Under the pieces are notes generated by a model that worked only from the letters and a program-made list of their open reading frames with translations, was not told the DNA's origin and did not search any database. The position numbers and the translations under genes were made by a program. A stretch of DNA of 64,000 bases from Hyphomicrobiales bacterium (GTDB taxonomy: Bacteria; Pseudomonadota; Alphaproteobacteria; Rhizobiales; Rhizobiaceae), in contig NVRK02000015.1 of assembly GCA_002400845.2 (NCBI GenBank), positions 1 through 64,000 of the forward strand, given 5' to 3'. Positions 17,589 through 26,002 of this stretch are shown piece after piece. Numbering within the stretch: the stretch's first letter is position 1; the number at the start of each line of letters is the position of its first letter.

Positions 17589-17969
17589 TCACCAATGTTT
17601 TTTGTATTTATTCCATCGATACAATAGAATAGCAAAACCATTATAAAATAAGCGCGTTACAGGAAGCATCACAAAATTACCTGTCATCGCTGATACTCTT
17701 TTTTGCCAATCGAATTTACTCGGTGTTATCGCCCATAATGCAAGCGCCACATCTGCCCCCACTAACAAATTAGCGTTGTCATCTAAGGCATAAAGTTTTT
17801 TACGAATATCTTCTAAGCCCACATCAAATTTAGCCAACGCATCAGGTTCCAAATTGATATCTCGAAACTCAACCTTTCCAGATTTAACCAGCGCTATCAG
17901 TTTATTCTGCTGATAATTTATACCAGCATCACACACAGGACACTTTGTATTATAATACACAATAAGCAT
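17589..17969 (-). CDS. DCC family thiol-disulfide oxidoreductase-like protein (DUF393)
   Basis: This 126-residue protein starts MLIVYYNTKCPVCDAGINYQQ, with the CxxC motif placed as in the DCC/DUF393 family. VEFRDINLEPDAL, GADVALALWA and the C-terminal LLYRWNKYKKHW also fit. I start it at 17969, where AAGGAAAG precedes the ATG; the track start at 17999 is a TTG without a good ribosome site. It lies just downstream of the XRE regulator on the same strand and may be co-transcribed. The biochemical substrate is unknown. Confidence 0.85.
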   Translation of the reverse strand: MLIVYYNTKCPVCDAGINYQQNKLIALVKSGKVEFRDINLEPDALAKFDVGLEDIRKKLYALDDNANLLVGADVALALWAITPSKFDWQKRVSAMTGNFVMLPVTRLFYNGFAILLYRWNKYKKHW

Positions 17970-18012
17970 AAGCACTTTCCTTTCACTTATTTTTTTCAAC
18001 CTTGGCTCTTTT

Positions 18013-18777
18013 TCAGGCCCCCTCTAGCTCAACTAAAAATCGCTCTGTTTCGTCATCAAATGGAAAGAACAATTCTAACCGATATTCAGACAATGCCAAA
18101 TCTTCTGCAGAACCAAATTGTGCGATGGTTGAAAACAAAGAAATGTTTTGACCATTTAGGCAAAACTTCATTGGCAAAACAGGAAGAAGAGCGCTGTCAT
18201 CATCATCATTTGTGAATTCTGGCTGTATATTAACTAAAGCTTCAATTGCCTTTATCAAAACATCATCACCGCCAAGATAGTCATTTTCTATTCTCAAACG
18301 ACTGAGTAAAAACCGATGAACTTGAGGCCAATTTTTAATTAGATTTCGTAGCCCATTAGGGTTCACAGTTGCCTCCAACAAACTGTCACCCAATCCAATC
18401 TCCAACTGATTAAGCATTATGCGTCCCACTTTATTGGCATCAACAACGTTCCAATGTCGATCCAGTAACAGTGCTGGAAAAGGTGAATGATTTTCCATGG
18501 TGCGTGTAATTGCATTGCGAAATGGTAGCATTTGGGCTTCAGACAAATTTCGTTTTTGATATTGGTTAGTAAAACCAGCCGCAGCAAGTAAATGATTTTG
18601 ATCCCCAAACGGCATGTTCAAAACAGTTGCTAAACGCAAGACCATCTCCCGACTTGGCTTAGCTCTTTCCGTTTCAAGAAAAGATATATGCCTTGCCGAA
18701 ACATCTGCTTTCAACCCCATATCCAATTGACTAAGCCGCCTTTTAGAACGCCACTGTTTTAATAAGTCTCCAAACAT
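18013..18777 (-). CDS. XRE family regulator with MmyB-like ligand-binding domain
   Basis: This 254-residue protein has an N-terminal helix-turn-helix of the XRE class (SQLDMGLKADVSARHISFLETERAKPS). A C-terminal MmyB-like domain follows (PALLLDRHWNVVDANKVG, and near the end RLELFFPFDDETERFL). Proteins of this form are widespread regulators in Actinobacteria and Proteobacteria, and a fatty-acid-like ligand has been proposed for some. It is divergent from a four-helix membrane protein and probably controls it and the DCC gene downstream. Confidence 0.88.
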   Translation of the reverse strand: MFGDLLKQWRSKRRLSQLDMGLKADVSARHISFLETERAKPSREMVLRLATVLNMPFGDQNHLLAAAGFTNQYQKRNLSEAQMLPFRNAITRTMENHSPFPALLLDRHWNVVDANKVGRIMLNQLEIGLGDSLLEATVNPNGLRNLIKNWPQVHRFLLSRLRIENDYLGGDDVLIKAIEALVNIQPEFTNDDDDSALLPVLPMKFCLNGQNISLFSTIAQFGSAEDLALSEYRLELFFPFDDETERFLVELEGA

Positions 18778-18912
18778 TAAATCACTCCGTTTAATAACTT
18801 ATATATATCAATTTTAAGCGGGGTTCACTTACCTCTAAGGTAATTGTTTTCAAATTCACATTCTGATTTCAATCAAAACTACAAAGATAAATCATTTAAG
18901 TGGAACAGTATT

Positions 18913-19347
18913 ATGAATATACAAACAATTTCATTTCAGCTAAAATTCGCTTCAGCAGTTGTAATCGTCTTTGGCGTAATGTGCTTATTGGCTGCATTTC
19001 CCATCACACGCTTTGCGCTAACGCTAACAGCTGATATTATTTTTTGGCCGCCTGGAAATATGTCAGACATCAACTTTGCGCCCGAAGCAATCCTTCTTTC
19101 CACAATTTTAGGCGGCGTGATGATTGGATGGGGAGCAATGTTTTGGATGATAACCACTCACCTACTTCCAAAAGAACCATTATTGGCAAAGAGCTTGATG
19201 TTAAAATCAATATTAATCTGGTTTACCTTTGATACAATTGGGTCGCTATTAGGCCCAGCACCAATGAATGCCCTCTTCAACATTCTCTTTCTTGTCATAT
19301 TTTTAGTTCCATTATTGCAAATACGAATGCAACAAAAAACAACATAA
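18913..19347 (+). CDS. Small four-helix integral membrane protein of unknown function
   Basis: The protein has 144 residues from the ATG at 18913; the track start at 18844 is a TTG in the promoter region. Four hydrophobic segments can be drawn: FASAVVIVFGVMCLLAAF, AILLSTILGGVMIGWGAMFWMI, SILIWFTFDTIGSLLG and ALFNILFLVIFLVPLL. I do not recognise the family. It is divergent from the MmyB-like regulator, which may control it. A terminator follows. Confidence 0.65.
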   Translation: MNIQTISFQLKFASAVVIVFGVMCLLAAFPITRFALTLTADIIFWPPGNMSDINFAPEAILLSTILGGVMIGWGAMFWMITTHLLPKEPLLAKSLMLKSILIWFTFDTIGSLLGPAPMNALFNILFLVIFLVPLLQIRMQQKTT

Positions 19348-19359
19348 GCCACAAACGAA

Positions 19360-19388
19360 AAAGGGCTGCGCGAATTGCACAGCCCTTT
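19360..19388. terminator. Bidirectional terminator between the membrane protein and rpoD
   Basis: AAAGGGCTG and CAGCCCTTT pair perfectly, with GC-GAATT-GC able to extend the stem inward across one mismatch. It lies between convergent genes and can serve both. Its core is nearly identical to the terminator at 17482-17512. Confidence 0.85.
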
Positions 19389-19413
19389 AAAATTCTAAAT
19401 TAGACGCAGCATT

Positions 19414-21468
19414 CTAACTATCCAAGAAGCTTCTTAGCTTACGGCTACGGCTTGGGTGCTTAAGCTTGCGAAGTGCTTTGGCCTCAATTTGACGAATACG
19501 CTCACGCGTCACGCTAAACTGTTGGCCAACTTCTTCCAACGTATGGTCGGTATTCATACCAATACCAAAACGCATTCTTAATACGCGTTCTTCACGCGGT
19601 GTAAGCGATGCAAGCACGCGTGTTGTTGTTTCGCGAAGGTTCGCCTGAATTGCCGCATCAATTGGCAGCAATGCATTTTTATCTTCGATGAAATCACCAA
19701 GATGCGAATCTTCTTCATCACCAATTGGCGTTTCAAGAGAAATAGGCTCTTTAGCAATTTTAAGAACTTTGCGAACTTTTTCCAAAGGCATTGCTAATTT
19801 TTCAGCAAGTTCTTCTGGTGTTGGCTCGCGGCCAATTTCGTGAAGCATTTGGCGTGATGTACGAACAATTTTATTAATCGTCTCAATCATGTGTACCGGA
19901 ATACGAATGGTACGTGCTTGGTCGGCAATCGAGCGAGTAATCGCCTGACGTATCCACCATGTTGCATAAGTCGAGAACTTATAACCACGACGATATTCAA
20001 ATTTATCAACCGCTTTCATCAAGCCAATATTACCTTCTTGAATCAAATCCAAGAATTGCAAACCACGGTTTGTGTACTTTTTAGCAATAGAAATTACGAG
20101 ACGTAGATTTGCCTCTACCATTTCTTTTTTCGCTTGGCGTGCTTCGCGCTCACCTTTTTGTACTTTATGAACAATACGACGGAAAGCAGAAGGTTCTAGA
20201 CCAGTTTCAGCGGCAAGCGTTTGAATCTCACCCCTAATCTCTCTAATCGTTCTACCATCATGCTTATTATACTCTTTCCAGCCCTTCCCAGAAAGATTTG
20301 AAATTCTGCGTATCCAATTAGGGTCAAGCTCAGAGCCGTAATATTCTTCCAAGAAGTTTTCGCGCGAAACACCGTGCGATTCGGCAAGGCGTAAAAGCTT
20401 ACCTTCTAGGCTAACAAGGTTTTTGTTAATCGCATAAAGTTGTTCAACCAACGCATCAATGCGGTTTTGGTTTAGCGATAACGATTTTACTGATTTCACA
20501 ATAACTTCGTGAAGTTCTTTATAACGACGCTCTTGTGCAGGTGACAAAGTTTTATTGTCTAAAGCTTTTTCAACAAGCTGATCTTGCAAGCGACGAAGCT
20601 TCTTATACGTATCAGCGATCGTATCAAATGTTTCTAAAACCTGCGGTTTTAGCTCTGCTTCCATAGCAGCAAGAGACAAAGCATTTTCATCTTCATCTTC
20701 ATCATCGTCTCTCTCATTGGTCGCATCAGATCCATCAGATGCACCTTCGCCAGTTTCTTTCGCGCGTTTTTTCTGAGCTTCTTGCTCTTTCAAAATCGCG
20801 GCACCAGCGTGTGGCGCAGGAACAGCAGGCGCAACTTTTGCTTCAGGGCCAGCATAAGTGGCCTCAAGGTCGATAATATCGCGCAGAAGAATATTACCTT
20901 CGTTCAGCTCATCACGCCAAATAATAATCGCTTGGAATGTTAGTGGGCTTTCACAAAGCCCAGCAATCATTGTTTCACGGCCAGCTTCAATACGCTTGGC
21001 TATTGCGATTTCGCCTTCGCGAGAAAGCAATTCAACAGTACCCATTTCACGCAAATACATGCGCACAGGATCATCGGTTCTGTCAGAAGGTTCTTTTTTC
21101 TTAGCCGTTGCAACACTGGTACCCGTAGATGTTGCTACTTCAGTGCTTTCTGCCTCAGTGTCTTCTTCTTCAACAACGTTAATGCCCATTTCAGAAAGCA
21201 TCGCCATAACGTCTTCAATTTTCTCCGAAGAAACTTCGTCAGATGGTAGTACTGCATTGAGTTCATCAACAGTCACATAGCCGCGTTTTTTAGCAGCCTT
21301 AATCATCTTTTTGACAGTAGTTTTCGTTAGATCAAGAACGGTACCTTCTTGAGCCTCTCCACTGTCATTATCTTTAGATTTTGCTTTAACTGCTTTAGCC
21401 TTTTTAGGTTCGGCTTTTGCAGCTTTAGTAGTTTTAGCTTTTTTAGGCGCTTTAGTGTCAGTTGCCAT
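19414..21468 (-). CDS. rpoD: RNA polymerase primary sigma factor (sigma-70, RpoD)
   Basis: The housekeeping sigma factor has 684 residues, typical of Rhizobiales. A Lys/Ala-rich N-terminal tail precedes region 1.1 ([28 protein letters not shown]). An acidic non-conserved stretch ([13 protein letters not shown]) follows. Region 2 is complete with [56 protein letters not shown]. Region 4.2 is visible as [30 protein letters not shown]. It is downstream of dnaG on the same strand, as in the macromolecular-synthesis operon, but 457 bases away and behind a terminator, so it should have its own promoter. Confidence 0.98.
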   Translation of the reverse strand: MATDTKAPKKAKTTKAAKAEPKKAKAVKAKSKDNDSGEAQEGTVLDLTKTTVKKMIKAAKKRGYVTVDELNAVLPSDEVSSEKIEDVMAMLSEMGINVVEEEDTEAESTEVATSTGTSVATAKKKEPSDRTDDPVRMYLREMGTVELLSREGEIAIAKRIEAGRETMIAGLCESPLTFQAIIIWRDELNEGNILLRDIIDLEATYAGPEAKVAPAVPAPHAGAAILKEQEAQKKRAKETGEGASDGSDATNERDDDEDEDENALSLAAMEAELKPQVLETFDTIADTYKKLRRLQDQLVEKALDNKTLSPAQERRYKELHEVIVKSVKSLSLNQNRIDALVEQLYAINKNLVSLEGKLLRLAESHGVSRENFLEEYYGSELDPNWIRRISNLSGKGWKEYNKHDGRTIREIRGEIQTLAAETGLEPSAFRRIVHKVQKGEREARQAKKEMVEANLRLVISIAKKYTNRGLQFLDLIQEGNIGLMKAVDKFEYRRGYKFSTYATWWIRQAITRSIADQARTIRIPVHMIETINKIVRTSRQMLHEIGREPTPEELAEKLAMPLEKVRKVLKIAKEPISLETPIGDEEDSHLGDFIEDKNALLPIDAAIQANLRETTTRVLASLTPREERVLRMRFGIGMNTDHTLEEVGQQFSVTRERIRQIEAKALRKLKHPSRSRKLRSFLDS

Positions 21469-21845
21469 TAAAAGTTACTCTCCAGTCAATGCGGTTCCAA
21501 CTAATATAAGTACGAAGTAGAAAACTACACGCTTATGTCAGAATAAAAGATAGTTACTCTATAAAAAAGTCTAATTTTACAATTAGAGCTCAATTACAAA
21601 ACAACTTAATTACATTAGTGCACGCCGTTAAGCGAATCACTTAAATTAGGTATCGACTATCTAGCTACACGAAAATGCGTTAACTATAGCTTAAGCCATT
21701 GTGAAATTTAGATTTTTAGCCGCCAAAACAAACATCTGCTTCCAAATATTTTGATGCGAACCAGCTAAAAGTCTAATTCCCCTACAATTATACTCCTCTG
21801 ATTCCCGTTCCTGCATAAAACGTCAAGGGAAAAATGATTTTTTAA
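21469..21845. other. rpoD promoter and leader region
   Basis: The 457-base gap between dnaG and rpoD holds the dnaG terminator at its right end and, in the rest, the likely rpoD promoter for the minus strand. It is AT-rich with no open frame of interest. I see no clear conserved leader motif. Confidence 0.4.
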
Positions 21846-21846
21846 C

Positions 21847-21875
21847 AAAAAAAATTTCATAAAAAATATGAAATT
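21847..21875 (-). terminator. AT-rich Rho-independent terminator of dnaG
   Basis: On the minus strand AATTTCATA and TATGAAATT form a perfect 9-bp stem around five T, followed directly by eight T. It lies about 50 bases after the dnaG stop. The stem is weak in GC content, but the U tract is strong. Confidence 0.7.
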
Positions 21876-21925
21876 AGTGAAAAAAGTCAAGAATTTATCA
21901 AAAATTGCTGAATCAAATTATCAGA

Positions 21926-23917
21926 CTAAAAGCTTTTGCTTGGTCGTCCAGAAGACACGCCAAATCCATCGATCAATGCTTCGGTTCCCTCTTCACGGGC
22001 AATTTCATTTTTCACTTGTAACAAACGATCAAAATTTTCTTGATTATTTTCACGCTCCAATTCGCGCTCTGCCAGATCTAACTCTTTGTGCAATGTATGA
22101 TTTTTCAAATGCATGGCATAGGATTGGTACCACCCATCAATCGCATCTTCAAACCCTGCATCTATTCCTGTTTGCCAAATTCTACTGTGGCGCATTTGTT
22201 CCTGCATTTTATTCAGCACATCAGCAAAGCCAAATTCGTCTAATTCTTTTCTCAACGCCTCGGCGCCAAGTTGTTCCGCATCTTGCGGATGCATAGCATA
22301 AATATCGACTACCATCTGCCGAACTCTTTCGGCCTCACCAGATTTTAACGGTAATGTTGAGAACTCTTCAAAAAAGCGACCCAATATTGCTGGGTGATTT
22401 ACAACGCCAATAATCAGGCAAGCCTCGCGCATAGACAATCGAACGCCGCCCTTCTTCATCATAGAACTGTTAAGCAAAGACGGACTTACCCCCAATTTTC
22501 CTGAGCCCGCAGTACTTGTACCTTTTTTGCCCCAAGTTTTGTTAAATGAATTTTTGCCAGAGGCGAAGTTACCACCACTTTGGTTTTGCCCACCACTTTG
22601 GTTATAATTGTTAAAATTTGATCGATTCTGTCGACCTGAACCAAAATAATTAGCAAGCCTATCGCGCATATTTTGATCGTAATGGCGCTTAACAGCTTCA
22701 TCTTTAATCAGGTTCACTACACCGCGAATACGTACTTCTAATTCTGCACGTTGCTCAGGCGTTTCATAAATACCACTGGTTTCGCGGTTCCATATCATTT
22801 GTACCAAAGGCAACGCATTATTCAACACATCACGCATGGCCTGCGGTCCTTCTTGGCGCAACAAATCATCAGGGTCTAAACCTTCTGGCAACATAGCAAA
22901 CCTAACAGAACGGCCAGCTTGAAGCCCAGGCAAAACCATTTCAATTGCCCGATATGCAGCTTTTATACCAGCGCCATCACCATCAAAACATAAAATAGGC
23001 TCTGAGTGTAGTCGCCATAACAATGCCATTTGACGCTCTGTTAAGGCAGTACCAAGCGGTGCAACAACGTTTTCAAAACCGCTGGCATGCATGGCAATAA
23101 CGTCCATATAGCCTTCAGTCGCTATGACTTGTTTTTTATCATAAGCAACTTTGCGAGCTTTTAAAAAATTATATAGTACATTCGACTTATGAAACAACTC
23201 AGTCTCAGGTGAGTTTAAATATTTAGCCAATGCATCAGGATTTAATGCCCTGCCGCCATAGGCGATGGTTCGACCTCGAGAATCTGGAATAGGAAACATA
23301 ATGCGATCACGAAACCTATCATAAGACACAGCAATATCTGGGCCGTTAATCAACAGTCCACATGCAATCATTTGGTCTTGTGAGATATTTTTTGAGGACA
23401 AAAATTCTTTTAAGGCATTTCGACTTTCAGGCGCATAGCCCAAATCAAACTCACTTTGTGTCGCTGTACTTAATCCACGATCACGCAAATAAGCTCTGGC
23501 TTTAGCACCTATAGGAGACTGTAATTGGCTTTTAAAAAAACCAGTTGTCAGCTCCATAACTTCAAACAAAGTTGCTCGCTTTTGTTCACGTACTTGCTCT
23601 TGCTTATCCATGATTGGCATTGGAAGACCAGCTTGATCTGCAAGCCGCTCTACAGATTCAGGAAAACTCAAGCCATCTAATTCAACTAGAAACCTAAAAT
23701 GGTCTCCGCTAACACCACAACCAAAACAGTGGTAACGTCCTTTGCGATCTTCGCAATGAAAGCTAGGTGTTTTTTCTCCGTGAAACGGACAACAGCCCCA
23801 AAAGTCACCACGCCCACGGTTTGTTTTCTTTTTGTCAAATGCAACACGAGCACCAACAACTTCCGAAATCGGAAGTCTATCTCTTATCTCATCTAAAAAG
23901 CCGTCTGAAAATCGCAT
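21926..23917 (-). CDS. dnaG: DNA primase (DnaG)
   Basis: The replicative primase has 663 residues. An N-terminal zinc-binding domain (CCPFHGEKTPSFHCEDRKGRYHCFGC) precedes the catalytic TOPRIM region, with VIATEGYMDVIAM and ILCFDGDGAGIKAAYRA. A Gly/Asn/Gln-rich linker (around residues 410-460, NNYNQSGGQNQSGGNF) leads to the C-terminal helicase-interaction domain. The conserved order carA-yqeY-dnaG-rpoD of rhizobia is kept except that a luxR gene and a probable small RNA lie between yqeY and dnaG. Confidence 0.98.
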   Translation of the reverse strand: MRFSDGFLDEIRDRLPISEVVGARVAFDKKKTNRGRGDFWGCCPFHGEKTPSFHCEDRKGRYHCFGCGVSGDHFRFLVELDGLSFPESVERLADQAGLPMPIMDKQEQVREQKRATLFEVMELTTGFFKSQLQSPIGAKARAYLRDRGLSTATQSEFDLGYAPESRNALKEFLSSKNISQDQMIACGLLINGPDIAVSYDRFRDRIMFPIPDSRGRTIAYGGRALNPDALAKYLNSPETELFHKSNVLYNFLKARKVAYDKKQVIATEGYMDVIAMHASGFENVVAPLGTALTERQMALLWRLHSEPILCFDGDGAGIKAAYRAIEMVLPGLQAGRSVRFAMLPEGLDPDDLLRQEGPQAMRDVLNNALPLVQMIWNRETSGIYETPEQRAELEVRIRGVVNLIKDEAVKRHYDQNMRDRLANYFGSGRQNRSNFNNYNQSGGQNQSGGNFASGKNSFNKTWGKKGTSTAGSGKLGVSPSLLNSSMMKKGGVRLSMREACLIIGVVNHPAILGRFFEEFSTLPLKSGEAERVRQMVVDIYAMHPQDAEQLGAEALRKELDEFGFADVLNKMQEQMRHSRIWQTGIDAGFEDAIDGWYQSYAMHLKNHTLHKELDLAERELERENNQENFDRLLQVKNEIAREEGTEALIDGFGVSSGRPSKSF

Positions 23918-24246
23918 CTATAAACAATCTATCGTGTACATATTTTTACTAAAATTATTATAGACCGAGCTACGAATAAAATCACCTGTAATATTTTCCA
24001 AATCCGCTCCGTATAAGTCACTTCAAATATCTGTTATTTGCAGAATTCTCTTATACAAGTTGTCTTTTTAAAAAAGTAACATCAAAAATTGCATCCGATT
24101 GCACTATTCTATTTAACGGTGTAAAAGCATAATACTACAACAAGCAATTAAATGGGGACGCCTACACTTTTTGTGAGGTTACTTAAATTATAATAAATAC
24201 TTTTTAGAATGGATTCAAATTGATTTTTTAATTTGAATTAAACCAT
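23918..24246. other. Divergent promoter region of dnaG and luxR
   Basis: This 329-base AT-rich region lies between dnaG (minus) and the LuxR-type gene (plus). I see no gene, no complete lux-box-like 18-20 bp palindrome and no recognisable RNA element. The luxR start lacks a strong ribosome site. Confidence 0.4.
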
Positions 24247-24990
24247 ATGCAAATTAAAATATTAAATAAAAAATCAGGTAGGTTACTGCTTGATAAAATA
24301 AAAACACAAGAGTCGCTCACCGAAATTATAAGACTTATACAATACAGCGGTGACTACAAAAACGTTGCCTATTTCATGTCTCCAAATGCACCAACGTCAA
24401 ACAAAATGCCATTTTTCCATTCGACCTACCAAAAAAGGTGGATAGAACGTTATTTACGAATGGAATATGGCAACATAGATCCAATTTTATATTACGGATT
24501 AGACAAAGACATCAAAAATAAGGAAAGACACTATTTTTGGGACGATATTGAAGGTCTAAACGATCAGCAAAAAGATTTTTTCAAAGATTCAGTATCTTAT
24601 GAAATCGGAAAAAGAGGCGTCACCTTCCCCATTTCTATACTTCAAAACGCGACTGCGACCTTCTCTTTAACCAGCGACTTAGAGCTGGACGATTGGCGTC
24701 ACAAAATTACAGCTGAAAAAGAAATTCTTGGTGAAATTGCCCATGAGCTCCACGTAAAAGCGATTTTAGAAGTCTACAGTTCTGAAGAGATGCCAAGCCT
24801 ATCTAGAAGAGAAGTTGAGTGCCTTAATCTAATAGCAAAAGGCAAAGAAAGCCCAGTAATTGCAATCGAATTGGGAATTTCAGAACATACAGTTCGTGAT
24901 TACTTGAAGTCTGTTCGTAAAAAATTAGGTTGCAAAACTTTGGCACAAGCGGTGTTTAAAGCAACAAAAATGAGAATTATTGGAATTTAA
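24247..24990 (+). CDS. LuxR-type transcriptional regulator with autoinducer-binding domain (LuxR solo)
   Basis: This 247-residue protein has an N-terminal acyl-homoserine-lactone-binding-type domain. The invariant aromatic and acidic positions are recognisable in WIERYLRMEYGNIDPILYY, in HYFWDDIEG and in the EIGKRGVTFPI segment. The C-terminal GerE/LuxR helix-turn-helix is SLSRREVECLNLIAKGKESPVIAIELGISEHTVRDYLKSVRKKLGC. No luxI-type synthase lies in the window, so it is an orphan regulator here. Its position between yqeY and dnaG interrupts a conserved operon neighbourhood. Relatives include VjbR and other rhizobial solos; the ligand is unknown. Confidence 0.9.
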   Translation: MQIKILNKKSGRLLLDKIKTQESLTEIIRLIQYSGDYKNVAYFMSPNAPTSNKMPFFHSTYQKRWIERYLRMEYGNIDPILYYGLDKDIKNKERHYFWDDIEGLNDQQKDFFKDSVSYEIGKRGVTFPISILQNATATFSLTSDLELDDWRHKITAEKEILGEIAHELHVKAILEVYSSEEMPSLSRREVECLNLIAKGKESPVIAIELGISEHTVRDYLKSVRKKLGCKTLAQAVFKATKMRIIGI

Positions 24991-25062
24991 TGATTTCTTG
25001 CAACTTTGAAATCGCTTGATAAGTATCAGGAATTTCAGATTTTAAAAACACAACCTTAAATA

Positions 25063-25078
25063 CCCCCCATATGGGGGG
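25063..25078. promoter_or_regulatory. Perfect 16-bp palindrome CCCCCCATATGGGGGG
   Basis: Six C, ATAT and six G form a perfect palindrome in otherwise AT-rich DNA, 73 bases after the luxR stop and upstream of the putative small RNA. G/C-tract palindromes of this kind resemble operators of CsoR/RcnR-type metal or formaldehyde sensors, but no such regulator is in the window. It could instead be bound by the neighbouring LuxR protein. Confidence 0.45.
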
Positions 25079-25111
25079 ATTGCGATTTTCCGTTAAATTA
25101 GAAAAAAGAAC

Positions 25112-25209
25112 ATGTGGTGTAAACTTCTATTGTTCGGAGTGGGTTCGGAAAATAGGGCTGCCGCTTTAGCTGTCCAGGATCAGTGGGTTGGTTCTGGACA
25201 GTTTTATTT
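25112..25209 (+). ncRNA. Putative small RNA with Rho-independent terminator
   Basis: This 286-base intergenic region between luxR and yqeY has no open frame but ends in a strong terminator: CTGTCCAG, an 18-base G/T-rich loop containing GTGGGTTGG, CTGGACAG, then TTTTATTT (25170-25209). The terminator is about 180 bases after luxR and separated from it by the palindrome, which suggests an independent short transcript starting near 25112-25135. The unpaired G-rich loop is typical of alphaproteobacterial trans-acting RNAs that bind ribosome sites. It may belong to the suhB/MmgR group, which has a similar length and terminator loop, but I cannot confirm that. The 5' end is a guess. Confidence 0.5.
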
Positions 25210-25276
25210 AGCAACTTTATTTAACGAGCATCCCATACATTCTAGTTATTACGCATTCATTTCAATACGCTAAAAC

Positions 25277-25729
25277 TTATCCAGTCAGTTGCGATTTAAT
25301 CAGAGCACCTGCTTTTCCCATATCAATTTGACCGCGATACCGCGTTTTTAAGATACCCATAATCTTCCCCATATCGCGAAGCGATTCGGCGCCCGTCTCT
25401 GTAATCAACTCACCTACAATTTTGTTTGTTTCTTCTTGGGACAATTGTTTTGGCAAAAATTCCTGAATAATTACAATTTCTTCTAACTCTTGCGCCTCTA
25501 ACTCAGCCCTACCAGCTTGTTTGTACATTTTAACAGACTCATCGCGCTGTTTGACCATTTTAGCCAATATATCCAGCACTTCCTCATCATCTGCTTTCTC
25601 TTTCCCTTTGCCACGTAACGCAATATCACGATCATTAATCGCAGCATTCATAAGCCTAAGCGTTGCAACTCGCCGCTTATTTAGTTCTTTTTGCGCACTA
25701 ATAAGTGCTTTAGAAATTGCATTACGCAT
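25277..25729 (-). CDS. GatB/YqeY domain-containing protein
   Basis: This 150-residue YqeY-family protein starts MRNAISKALISAQKELNKRRVATLRLMNAAI. The motifs EEIVIIQEFLPKQLSQEE and LRDMGKIMGILKTRYRGQIDMGKA are present. The family resembles the tail domain of the GatB amidotransferase subunit and is thought to act in tRNA-linked metabolism, but its role is not settled. I use the ATG at 25729, preceded by AAGGA; the track start adds 20 unlikely residues. It is divergent from carA. Confidence 0.9.
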   Translation of the reverse strand: MRNAISKALISAQKELNKRRVATLRLMNAAINDRDIALRGKGKEKADDEEVLDILAKMVKQRDESVKMYKQAGRAELEAQELEEIVIIQEFLPKQLSQEETNKIVGELITETGAESLRDMGKIMGILKTRYRGQIDMGKAGALIKSQLTG

Positions 25730-26002
25730 TAGGCATTCCTTTTTGATAAAATTTTGCCGAATATTACATAATAAATTAGGAATGCACATAAAAAATTCTA
25801 AGCTATTGAAATAATTCTGTTTAATTTACATTCAATGGTGTTGATCTTTTGCCCACCTTACAATAGTTTGCCGTTTCAGCTGACACATTTCAAAGCAACC
25901 GAATCTACGGCCAAAATCAAGAATTTTGTTCAAAGATAAAGCCTCGAATTGCGCGCTACTAAAATGCTAGCATTGCCCATAAAGCCTATACGGAGCTAAA
26001 AC

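Noticed and set aside
20858-21280. 140-residue plus-strand ORF
   Set aside because: It is Ser-rich and antisense to rpoD; it reflects rpoD codon use.
24247-24990. Complete quorum-sensing luxR-luxI pair
   Set aside because: No acyl-homoserine-lactone synthase is encoded anywhere in the window.
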